Positions 1-10,200 of a DNA stretch of 64,000 nt are shown in pieces; the first letter of the stretch is position 1; every line of letters starts with the position of its first letter. Source of the stretch: Lates calcarifer (taxonomy: Eukaryota > Chordata > Actinopteri > Centropomidae); assembly GCF_001640805.2 (NCBI RefSeq), contig NC_066852.1:964861-1028860 (forward strand). The letters are read 5' to 3'. The notes beneath the pieces were generated by a model, which did not search any database, was not told the DNA's origin, and saw nothing but the letters and a program-made list of their open reading frames with translations. Made by a program: the position numbers and the translations under genes.

Positions 1-3000
1 CTTCCTGACATTTGTAGTATCTGGAGAATGCCACAGGCTGCTTAAACCCCACTGTGAACCTGTTAATTTTAGCTTGTTGTGGTTAAAGGGGAATGCCACC
101 CATACTCAGCCTGCGGGAACAGTCCGAGAAAAACAACGACGTCATCAGGATGATCTCAGCTTCGTTCGTTTTAAACTGGACACAGTTTTAAAGGTGGATA
201 AAAGATTTACCAGGCAGGAGGGGGCTAACGCCACATTCATGGCACATATCACTCAGACCATAATTACAGTCGAGTGAGAAGAAATATCCAGGTCAGTGTC
301 ACAGTTGTTGGGAGCACAGTGAGAAGATAATACTGAGGACTAAAGTCTGGATGTTTTAGCCACAAATGCATCAGCTCTGTTATTAATCTGTCTCTCTCTG
401 GTCCCAAAGCTTCATGGAAAAGTAATGCTGAATCTGTGGAGGAGCTCCAATACTCAGCTGCATTTTCCTTTCAATCATGTGTAGTGGGAAAAGTGAAAGA
501 AAAGTGAAAATGGGCTTTTTGTTGAATAGCTGGAAGTCATGATTGGTTTCAGGGCTGCACTTCCACTGACCGGCTGCATTAGAATAATAACTCCAGCCCT
601 GTGTTGTGTATCAGTACCTCCCTTTTCACAGACTACAACTGTGTTCATTGTTACATCCAAAGAATGTCTGGAGGCTTTTGCTCAGGAGGGAGACAAAGTA
701 CACTAACTGTCACAATGATGTGATGAAGGGACGGTAAAAACAAGCAAGAGCAGCAAGTGGCAAACAACAATAACGACAACAAAGGCAGCGATGCTCCATC
801 TATCCCGGATTGAGGCTTTTTCAGGCTTCTCTCTCTGACTTTATAATGATTGAAGAGTGCAGATGCACCAAGGGAAAAGGCAAGATTAAACAGTGCCAGC
901 AAAGACAGATTGCTCGCATAGAAATGTCAGCACAAGTCATTTCCGAGAGAAATCACAGCAAAAGTGACTAATTCAAAAGGCAGGTTTCTGATGAGAAAGA
1001 GGCTTTCACTCCCAACTGACAACAAAAGAACCGACAAAGAACACAAGCAGGGCTGAATCTGTGAGGAAGAAAATGTCTTCTGGGACAGAGAAAGACTCTT
1101 CACTTTAATGATGAGGTATCTGTGTTTTACTTTATAGGAACTTTCTTGAAATTATACACACATTGGATAAAATGTAACCTACACCACTCTGCTGTAAGTA
1201 GTGCAGCGCTGAGCTCCAGAGAAAAAGAGAAAAATGAAACTTCAACAAAAGTTGCTCAACTTGGTTCTAATATACAATCAACTCTGGTCCATGAATGTGC
1301 AAACACAGCCAATGCACAGGTCCCAGATGTTACTGAAACCTTTTACCTACGGCTGCACTTTTCCTCTCTTTTAATGAGTTTTAGATATTTTCACTCAGGG
1401 TGCAGACGCTGGTCTGATGTTTGGTCCAAAGCCGCCTGGTGTCCGGGTCTGGGACGTTAGCAGAGGGTCCTTTGGGTCATGTGACTTATATCTATATAAG
1501 TAGTCATAGTCTGACTTAGTCGCCTCTGACCTTTCACCCCGAGCGATGAACACTAGCGCTGGAGTGACAGGAGGATTAATGAATTTAATACTGTCTATAT
1601 AACACTATATAATATTTAAATATGGGCAGAAATATACTTTACACTTCACACACTTCACATCCAAAAAAGAATGTACTCAGAATATGGGAAATTAATTACA
1701 TTAAATTAATCACTTGAGGGAGATTAGAGGTTGTTAAAAACTGGAATTTGAAGTAACATGAGTCCAAAAAGTCCTTATCACCTCTGTGTTTATGCAGGGC
1801 TTCAAGTGCGGAACAGCCTAAGATAATTCACTCCACCAAAAAATGACACTACTTAGCATTCAAAAGGCCAGGACCAGCAGATAACTGCCCCTCTTATCAC
1901 TGGTCTCGGATGTAACAGAGTTGAACCGTAGTAAATTATTCTGCCTTTTTTTCGCCCTAAGAAAATATTAGCATTTTAGATAAATTACTGAACCCCGGCT
2001 TTTATCTCACTTTTTGGGACTTATTATTTTACACACTGCTTCTCATTTCGGAGACAGAAATAAGCAAGGATAATGGAAGGTGTATTATATTTCATCCTGA
2101 GGGTTTTATAACAAGTTTATGACACAGGGCTTTCCTTTCAGACGACCATCAGGCACCAAAGTGTTGGAGGTCTTTAATCAAAATTTACTGGAGTGTCCGA
2201 TTATACGAGCAGTTTTATTGATGCATTAGCCAAAAGATGAATGTCTTCATTCAAACAGAGTTGAGGGATGTTGGAGTGACCCTGTCTGTGGAGGCCTGGA
2301 TCTGAAGTTACAAAACAGATGCTAGGAGAAAGCAGATCACTTTGGGTACAGAGAGACAGTCTTGATCTGCTTCCCCTGTAGTTTTCTGTCAGTCCAAGAT
2401 GCTTTTATGTGATTTTAGACATCGACTCCCGGTTGTCTTTTCCCTGAGGAGAAATTTGACTGTACAACTGAAGTGAAGGTATCGTATGATGCCAGCAAGA
2501 GGTTTCATCACTTTCATCCCTGTAAACAGATTTTCATCATGTGGCTGTCACCAGAATGAACAGTGTGTTGAAGCCAATCTAAGTCTCCTGAGCCTTTATA
2601 ATGAAGCTACAGTTCATATTCACCAGCCTTTGTCGAGGGTTGTCCTGTATAATGTCAGTAGGTTATGAACATGTCACCTTCTTTTCCTGTTCAGGATGTT
2701 GTATTTTAATGATTTAAGCAACCAAAGATATGAAGATCATAAGAAACAAAGTGTCATCATGTGACCTCTTAAAGTTATCTTGCAACCTTTGCTCCAAACA
2801 GTAAATTGTTGTGATATTATGCAGGCAGTGATCGTCACATGTTGTCTACGTCGGAGTTCAAAAGTGCTCTGCAGTACTGTCGCTCTGTCAAACAGATGAT
2901 AAGGAATGATTTCATATGTAAAGTCTGCTCATGAAAATGAAGTGAAACCAGTGTTGTATTCTAGGATAAGTCGTATCTTATGACCTGTGTGGCAGCATTA

Positions 3001-3189
3001 GTGTTGGAAAATGAAGGACATTTTAAAAACTTCACAGAGTCTAATGATGGTGGGTCAGACAGGAAGCCTCTGACTCCCTGCCAAGTCCACACTCACCCCG
3101 TCCAACTGGACACTCTGCTCTTACATGATCCCAGATGATAAGATATAATTGAATATACCCAACACTCAGTCGCTGGTATCAAACAGACC
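1..3189. other. non-coding stretch, no gene seen
   Basis: No open frame here has a recognisable domain or a convincing codon pattern on either strand. The longest frame (1122-1460, plus) gives a peptide without any motif I know and starts in AT-rich DNA. The only distinct structure is an 18-base palindrome at 1484-1501, followed by an AT-rich run near 1590-1630. The rest looks like ordinary unique teleost intergenic or intronic DNA. Confidence 0.6.
1484..1501. other. palindrome ACTTATAT-CT-ATATAAGT
   Basis: Two perfect 8-base arms separated by CT form a short cruciform-capable palindrome with TATATAA-like cores on both strands. It may be chance in AT-rich DNA or the terminus of an old repeat. 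No second copy of the arms was noticed nearby. Confidence 0.5.
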
Positions 3190-3600
3190 CCCAAAAACCA
3201 CACAACCCCCTGAGCGCTCGCGGTAATGGCTTCGTAAACAGCCCGCTATTCTGGTACGTAATGACCCATGAAGGAACCCTTCTGTGAGCCAGTAGCTAAA
3301 TCTAGCCGCCGGCTTTTGGCCTGCTCATGAAATGTGCTCTGACACTGACAGAGTGGGACAGGTGGCAGAGGCTGGAATGGATGCCGGGGCTGATTGATAA
3401 AGAGCCGCTCGCTGCTGCTGCAGCCGAGAGGCGTCTGGCACTCTGCGACGGAGAAGCGGAGCTGCTAAAGGGTCGGCGGAGTTCTTCCAGGTCACCTCCA
3501 GACACCGCTGACAAACTGGAGCAACAGAGCCGAAACTTGGTGTCTGGAAGCTAATTTGCCATTCATTTGTCCTGCAGGGGGTGTGGTCATTAGTTGTGGC
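3190..3600. promoter_or_regulatory. candidate conserved non-coding element
   Basis: This block is richer in G+C and CpG than its surroundings and has no simple repeat apart from a short GCTGCTGCTGCAG run. Overlapping open frames run through it on both strands because stop codons are rare at this composition. None gives a recognisable protein. Retained CpGs in an otherwise CpG-poor region suggest selection or low methylation, as in enhancers or small CpG islands. An unrecognised exon is the alternative. This is a judgement from composition only. Confidence 0.3.
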
Positions 3601-5329
3601 AGTGTAAGGCAGACGTACCATAAGCTGCATAACTGTGGAGTGACTACATATGTTGTTGCAGATCATGTCAGCCAGTCAATCCATCAAGACAGCTCAACAT
3701 GCCAAGCAGCCAGATGCCACACAAACAGGCTTTGTGGTTGTATCAGAAATCTGTTTTATGTCCTCATGGAGGCCAGGAATTAACCGTAGCAAATGTTCCT
3801 GAAGTACACACAGTATATTGTATCAACCATTCAGTCAGGCATAACATGAGGCCATTAACAGCACAGCACAGCACACAATGGACATCAAAAACCTCACTCA
3901 GTTCCTGGATTCTTTTCATATTAATTTCTATAGAGCCAGTGAATTAAAGGACAGCACACCTTCAGGCAGACCCACACACATCCAGACAAATACTGTCTTC
4001 CCTCTCTGACTCCAACCTCCACCTCTGCTGTCATCCTCCTCATTTCCTTGCAACAGTCTTGTTACTTGATATACAGCGAGCTTTCATTGCTATGGCGACA
4101 GCTGAGGCTGTGTGTGCTGATGACCAGCCGTAGGTCATCTTATCAGCCCTGTCTGTCTGTATGCCAGGTCTGTTTTATGTCAATCCTGGACTAAAATTAA
4201 CTGTGTGATGGCGAGGTTAGAGACCCTGAGTGTTACATGTTCTGCAGCTGAGACTGAAGAACGACAGCATGAAGTGGCTGCAGGTTTGTCCAGATTAAAA
4301 GGATGGAGAGAAAGAAACATTTCAGTGTTCAGAGTGCCCATCCTGGACTGAATGTGTTTCTGGACTATATCTAGTCAAAGTCAGTGTACACCAGAGATTT
4401 AGTATTGCACGTCCAGACATTCAGTTAGTTGCAAGACAATTTTATATGGTAAAAACTGGCACAGCAGAGGTCAACATATCCTGAAGATCAACCTCTAACA
4501 ATGGTGGATTCTCCATTTCTAACGATGCAATACCTGTGTGATATAACATTGTAAAATAAACCAAAGCAGCAATGAACTAAAAAAGCTGTTTTATTCCACA
4601 TATGCTGATATCATTTTCAGGCTCTATTCTTCCCTCAGATTTGCCTGAATAAGCCACATAACAGTTTCTCACTCATGAATGATTCATCCAGCAGCCACAG
4701 ATCCCTATTCAGGCTCATGTCAAGCCCACACTCATGGCACAAGCCAATCTGTTTACTGAGCGCTGATATGACTAATTTAGCCGATCTGAACACATCTACA
4801 GCGAGTCAAAGAGAGCAGAAGCAAAACAGCAAACTCCTGTAGAGGGAGAGCTGCAGAGGAGGTCAAGGATGACGGCAGCAGAGGTGGCATTTACCTGTTT
4901 AAGACAAATGCTCATTTTAATGGCACTTCAGCAGATATTAAACTGCAACTGGGGCTGCACACGACGCTGAGAAGTGTCTGTAAACAGAGAGCGGGTTCAC
5001 TCCGAGGATACAGTTTATTAACGAGGCGGACTTTAGCAGATGACTCAGTGTGGGAAATAGATGGAGGGGAAGACAGGAGAGGAAAGGAAGCTGCCTGGCA
5101 TTGTTCCCCGTTTGCATTCAAACAAGACGAACGTGTCCGCCCCCTTATGTGAATTCCATGTCAGCCAGAGGATATGACAGATATGACAGATCTCTTCTGA
5201 TAGAGACATTGTGCTGCTGCGAGGATGCATGACAATTTTTATGATTTACGTCTTGTTTCTCCTCCTAAAAAGAAAAAAAAAATTGTCAAATTGTTCTTGA
5301 GCAACAGTGTCACTGTCAACCAGTACCTG
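3601..5329. other. non-coding stretch, no gene seen
   Basis: Mixed-composition DNA with short CAGCA iterations near 3860-3875. The small open frames at 3699-3947 and 4912-5121 show no motif, no splice context and no bias, so I treat them as chance. Confidence 0.6.
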
Positions 5330-5640
5330 CAGCTCTGATTTTTAATTACCTCATGACTGACATGATAAACAAATTAAGATGCTTGTGTGACAATCCCATG
5401 TAAAGCTGCTGACATGCAGAGCTAATTAATATTTCAGCTGTAAGCAGCATGAGAGTGTTGAGGAATTAGAAAGTTGTGAAACATGAATTCAATCAAAGCC
5501 CTGTTGCATATTGTGGAGCAACCGAAAAAACAACAGCTGCTAATTTCTATGACCTTGATGTTATTTGCTCATAATGTCCAGTGGAACATTTTGGAGCTTA
5601 ATTAGCTGTCTTTTTCATTTTTGTGTTGCATAGTGCAGAG
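5330..5640. promoter_or_regulatory. candidate enhancer-like element rich in homeodomain cores
   Basis: The block contains several TAAT-type homeodomain cores: TAATTA at 5343, TAATTAAT at 5423 and TTAATTAG at 5598. They sit in complex, non-repetitive sequence. Clusters like this are typical of vertebrate developmental enhancers and deeply conserved non-coding elements (established pattern). That this one is conserved is inference. No open reading frame of note crosses it. Confidence 0.4.
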
Positions 5641-5908
5641 TAACAATGCCACCCCTCCCACGCTACCCAACGTAGAAAGTGAACCTGACTCTGGAGCACA
5701 GCACATTATTATGTATTCAAACTACATCATTTTGTAAAACAAGCATATTTATCACTCCCAACGGGTGAGAGCAAAATAAAGCTATTGGAAAACAACCCTC
5801 CCTTGAACCTCGGAGACTGAGCTGGGCGCAGCTACTCTCTGCAGTGTTGAATATGAGATTCATTTCCCTGTTGGGATCCTGTTTTTTCTTTTTTTGCTGT
5901 AACAATGA

Positions 5909-5913
<5 letters not shown>

Positions 5914-5940
<27 letters not shown>
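5914..5940. repeat. (CA)n microsatellite
   Basis: Uninterrupted CA dinucleotide array of about 13 units, preceded by a T-rich stretch. Likely polymorphic between individuals. Confidence 0.97.
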
Positions 5941-6249
5941 GTGACGCAGCCATCCCAGACGGTGGCTAAAACCATGTTTTTGTTTGAAAATGGAATGTCG
6001 CTCCATCTCCCAGCAGGCCGCACTGATGATTCACAAATACAAATCCAACATAATTAGTAAATCCAGAAATACTAACTTGTACTGAGGCTCTTGTTTGTCA
6101 GGCACAAAATGGCACCAAGACCGGCTGTGGTCTGTTTAATTTCAGAGGATTATGGTTTCCACTAAACATCAACACTAAAAATAGACTGGTGAGGAATGAC
6201 AGTCCTCAACTGAACAACAAGGATCCAGTGTCCTGTATGTGGCCGAGTT

Positions 6250-6276
6250 TGACCTCTGACCTCAAAGCAGAGGTCA
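6250..6276. promoter_or_regulatory. DR1 nuclear-receptor-type motif plus inverted third half-site
   Basis: TGACCT-C-TGACCT at 6250-6262 is a perfect direct repeat with one-base spacing on the minus strand, the form bound by HNF4, COUP-TF and PPAR/RXR. A third half-site, AGGTCA, follows at 6271-6276 in the opposite orientation. Whether it is occupied cannot be told from sequence. Confidence 0.4.
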
Positions 6277-6649
6277 GGAGAGCATGTGAGCGGAGTAGAG
6301 AGTGGAGCGTTGCCTCATCTCCTGCTCCAGCTTCAGTCTCCAAAACTAAAAGGAGAGAATTTTGGAAATTAATTCACCAAGTTGCCAGAAACACGAGTAA
6401 ACAGCAGGCTAACACGCTGCTCATGTTCTTACTACGTGATGGTTTGACAGTCATCCCGTGACCTGTGGTGCATCAGCATCAGTCTCACACATCTCTCTAA
6501 TTAAGCACATCACCGCTGATATAGAAACACTGCTGATTGGACAACTAAGATGCTGGACGGGCTGACAAGACGCCCGAGTGTTTGGACTGAGAGTTTTCTG
6601 TCACAGCGGTGCAGATGTGGTCCTTCAGTCTGACACGGAGGCTGGGAGG

Positions 6650-6870
6650 ATGTGTCACTAATGTCCGATAGCTTGTCGACTCTGCGGGGGCAGGAGGGGA
6701 GCCTGCCAAGTGGAAGCTCGACCCCGTCTAAAGGGGATCTTGTAGGGTCATTAGCTGAAATAATTGATTATTTATAGTCAGATCAGAGATGCCCTTGATA
6801 GCTGGGACTCGGGTGGACGATTGCTCAGCTGGCCTGTGGCCATGTATAAATCAAACTGTGTTTTCTTTAT
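6650..6870. promoter_or_regulatory. candidate conserved non-coding element with MEF2-like site
   Basis: Complex CpG-containing sequence ending in an AT-rich core at 6761-6777. That core combines a TAATTGATTA homeodomain-type site with TTATTTATAG, close to the MEF2 consensus. No simple repeat and no coding frame. The enhancer reading is inference from motif content. Confidence 0.33.
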
Positions 6871-7119
6871 TTTTTTAATCAGACACAGAGTCCCAGGCTG
6901 AATCAGAAGCAGGAGGTGATGTTAATGATGGATTCAAAGCTGGTCATCACAAATACAACACAGCACGCGCCTACACACAAACTGGTAAATAAAGTCATTT
7001 AACATGATATCATTCTGTGATGCAGTCGCAGCAGTGCCTTTGGTTTGTTCAACAAACACGTATGGCTGCAATGTTCCAGCGTCCACATACTTTTAGCCGA
7101 GCAGTTTGACCTCCTCCTC

Positions 7120-7510
7120 TCTCTCCTTTATTTTTAGTCTCATATTAATAAAATAATCTATGTATTTATGATCCTCCAGCCGTCGTCTGCATGTGTCTGG
7201 CCTCCTGGTCTCCCCCAGCTCATCATCATCTGACTGAAGAGGGAGAAGACAAAGTGGACGGGAGGCACCACGCTATCTCAGGCCTCAGCATGATTTTAAA
7301 CGACACCATTAAACGAGGTCGTAATTCTCATTTTATCTGGGCCCACATGCATGCCAAAATGATGACCTCCCGGAGCGCACATGGACCAGACTCTCGGACT
7401 CGCCGAACAGAGCCAGCGGGGGAGCCGAGAATTAATGCAGATAGCCGGAGGGTGCTGTTATTAGGGGGCAGAGACGGCCTATTCCAGCCTATCGCAGGTG
7501 AGGACCCCCC
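7120..7510 (+). promoter_or_regulatory. candidate conserved block; possible unrecognised exon
   Basis: A CpG-retaining block with TAAT-type motifs (for example GAATTAATGC at 7429-7438). A plus-strand frame is open from an acceptor-like CCTCCAG (ending 7179) to a strong donor-like CAG|GTGAGG at 7497/7498. That would be a 318-base exon, a multiple of three. The encoded peptide has no domain I recognise, being Arg/His-rich with no hydrophobic core. I favour a conserved non-coding element and leave an exon as the alternative. Confidence 0.33.
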
Positions 7511-8044
7511 AACAGCAGGATGTGGTTTATGTTAGGTCAGGTTATGAATAAAACATCATCTGGTTTCCACTGAGGGGAAAGTTGGAGCAGATCGTGCAAG
7601 AGCCAAATTCAATGTCAAATAATATCAGTGATACCGAGTCAACAGTTCCAGCTCTGACCAGTGCCAGCGTACAGCCCTGCTGACCGTTCACTGCTAATGG
7701 CATCTGACTACCTGAATCTAGAGGTTATCTTTTCCATTAGTCTATTAATCTCAGAGTCTCTCAAGTGAAAGAAAGAGTGATAAATACCCATCACAAGTTT
7801 CCAAAAGGAAAGTTAAGCTTATACTGATCAACGCATCGATGAACCAATAAGAGAGCTAACCCTTACTCTCATTTACTGGCAGCAGCAGAGCGACGTTAGT
7901 CCACAGTGTATTCATCAGTGTACTCAGGGTCATTCAGGCCATGCACTGTTTTAAGTTAGGTGGCTGGTGTCATGGCGTGTGCACTCTGAGGATTACATAC
8001 ATTAGAAATAATCTGATCCTCCTGGCTTCTGGTCTTATCTAGTA

Positions 8045-8165
8045 CCAACACCAAATCAAAATTCCTTTCTTTTTTCAGTCATGACTGAATGAATGGGGAC
8101 CAAACTTCCTTTAAGACCAAACACTGATGTAATTCCCATCAGCCTCATGGTGACTGACTCATCAT
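8045..8165 (+). mobile_element. possible remnant of a common percomorph dispersed repeat
   Basis: The segment includes ATTCCCATCAGCCTCA (about 8132-8147), a phrase I associate with a long dispersed percomorph repeat. A possible sister fragment, covering a different part of that family, lies at 35991-36066. The match is partial and from memory; a repeat-library search would settle it. Confidence 0.3.
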
Positions 8166-9140
8166 AATAACTAAAAATCAAGAGCAAACTTTATTCCTTA
8201 ACTTTTAACCCATCTTACAATTTGTTCTTCTCAGTGATAATTACAGCTTCTCAAAGCTTCTGTAGCAGCTGTGGATTCTTTGTCTTGCTATAATATAACT
8301 ATGGTGAATAATCAAGTCTAATTATGCATTATATTTAGATAACTACATGGCTCTGATAACTGGCTCATCGCTGCATGGCTAGTAGGATACTTGTACTAGC
8401 TAGAAAAAAAAGGTTCATTCCAAAGTTGACAGATATGAGGAGCAGCAGTGGGTGAGTTAGTGCAGATAATTAAACTGTGACCTTTTACAGCCGACAGTCT
8501 GTTGATGTCACTGCTGCCAGGATAGTACGAGACAGGCGTTTGAAAACACACGTGTTCCCACATTCACATGAGTTCATGCAAAGTCATGCATACAAGTGGC
8601 CACTGAACATGAACACACATACACACTGCAGCCCTCCTCTCGTCCTCTTTCTATCGTCTCCTGACAGCATTTGCTCTTTTTTCTACCGTTGTCTAACCTG
8701 TCAGGCCCTGCCAAAATATGTTTTCTGTCTCCCTGTGGCTCTGTGCACACAGACGCTACCTTCCAATTATCTGAAGAGAGAGGCAGACAGAAAACTAGGT
8801 TGATAAATCTGAGGAGCTTTGACAGTGAAATGTTTCACAAGATGATTCTGTTCTTTTTTCCTCCTTTCCTCGCTTCCTTACCTTTCCTCCTCGTGTATCA
8901 TTTTTCCTGATCCTTCCTCATGTGTCACATAACTCAGCCCTTAGTTACCTGCCTGCTCTTTTCTCTGGGTGTTTCTCAGACTAAGAGGCACATAGCTCGC
9001 AGGGCTACAAAATGTGAGTCTGACTGTGTCAAAAAGACAACTGGGCTCTAATTATCAAGGTTTCAGCCTCACGTCTGTGCATGTGGGTATGGAACTCTGT
9101 TTGGATTTGAATGTGGGTGTTTTGACTTGTGCATGTGTAA

Positions 9141-9162
9141 TGTGTGTGTGTGTGTGTGTGTC
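9141..9162. repeat. (TG)n microsatellite
   Basis: About ten TG units, followed by imperfect TCTG and TATG steps to about 9185. Confidence 0.95.
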
Positions 9163-9342
9163 TGTCTGCATATGTCTGTGTGTGAAAGTGTTTGTGCATG
9201 TTTCAGGTCCTAGCCATGTGCCATTCCTCAGCATTGTGCAGGGGAAAAATACTGTGGTGAACTGAACACAGTAATTAATCTGCTCGCTCTGACTGTTCAT
9301 CACGCATTGGTACAAACTGATGCTGAAAATATCCTAAACCAG

Positions 9343-9369
9343 CAAACAAACAACAACAACAACAACAAC
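9343..9369. repeat. (CAA)n microsatellite
   Basis: Trinucleotide array after a CAAA-type start. It leads into about 130 bases of A-rich DNA, then a short GTCT run near 9517-9532. Confidence 0.9.
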
Positions 9370-9639
9370 TTACACAAAAATAAATAAATCAAGGAAAATT
9401 AAGAACATTACAGATTTAAATTAAAAAAATCTTATTGAGACACAAAGTCACATGAATAAAAATATTTAAAAACAAAACTCAAATAAGAAAACCATGCAAA
9501 ATAATGATAAATGATGGTCTGTCTGTCTGTCTCTGATATCTATAGTTTTAGCTACATAATCAGAGACTGGCTGAACAGGAGCCGTGCATTGATTATTAAC
9601 ATTGACTGTGATCTGTTGCATAATCACTAAGGTTCAGGC

Positions 9640-10200
9640 TAAGCTAATAGTGGAGAGCATTAACAGGGTTTCAAATGATACCACGAGGGCCATGCTATCG
9701 CTTTCAAACCAATTGGGACGGTCGCCAAAGCACCAGCGGCGAAGGTACACTTTTCTGGCTGGCTAATGACCATAAAGTGAATATACATCTCTTCACCATC
9801 CCAACCACTAAATCTGCAGCAACAAAAAACCCCCCTCTTCTCCATCATGGCGGTAACCCCCAGCGGAGATGATATAATGTGATCGTAAAAATGTGGTCTG
9901 GGGAGAGGCAGAAACTCTCACCTTTTTTCCATCAGTGATAATTTGTTTTCCCCAGGAGGGTTCCCGGCCCGGGCTTTACCCGCCGCCTCGCCTGCTTGGC
10001 TCCCAGCATGCAGTGGGGTGTGAGGAGCGTGGCGCTCTGTTTCATATCCGTCATTGTAATGGTTTCTGTCCTAACTGGAAGTCCTGTGGCCACCAATGAA
10101 TAGGAAAGGAGTAATTTATTTACATTTCCTCCATTATCGTATTTCCTCACTCGGGTCATGTCCACAGTGAATACTGATTTCAGGTTCACGCCGCCTGTAG
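9640..10200. promoter_or_regulatory. candidate conserved non-coding element
   Basis: About 560 bases of complex sequence with many CpGs, including GGCCCGGGC near 9965. Open frames of 60-90 codons overlap on both strands (9660-9872, 9893-10099, 9932-10207), which is a composition effect and not coding evidence. No peptide is recognisable. Its length and CpG content against an AT-rich background make it one of the better regulatory candidates here. Confidence 0.38.

Larger units (their letters stand above)
5641..6649. other. non-coding stretch with a CA array and nuclear-receptor motifs
   Basis: It holds the CA microsatellite at 5914-5940 and the nuclear-receptor type repeat at 6250-6262. The plus-strand open frame at 6189-6461 (90 codons) has no domain I recognise and is probably chance. 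Confidence 0.55.
7511..9640. other. non-coding stretch with pyrimidine-rich and simple-repeat DNA
   Basis: It holds a possible old dispersed-repeat scrap at 8045-8165, a pyrimidine-rich segment around 8630-8910, the TG array at 9141-9162, and an A-rich tract with CAA repeats from about 9343. No gene is recognisable. The short frames at 8477-8910 derive from the pyrimidine-rich DNA. Confidence 0.55.
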
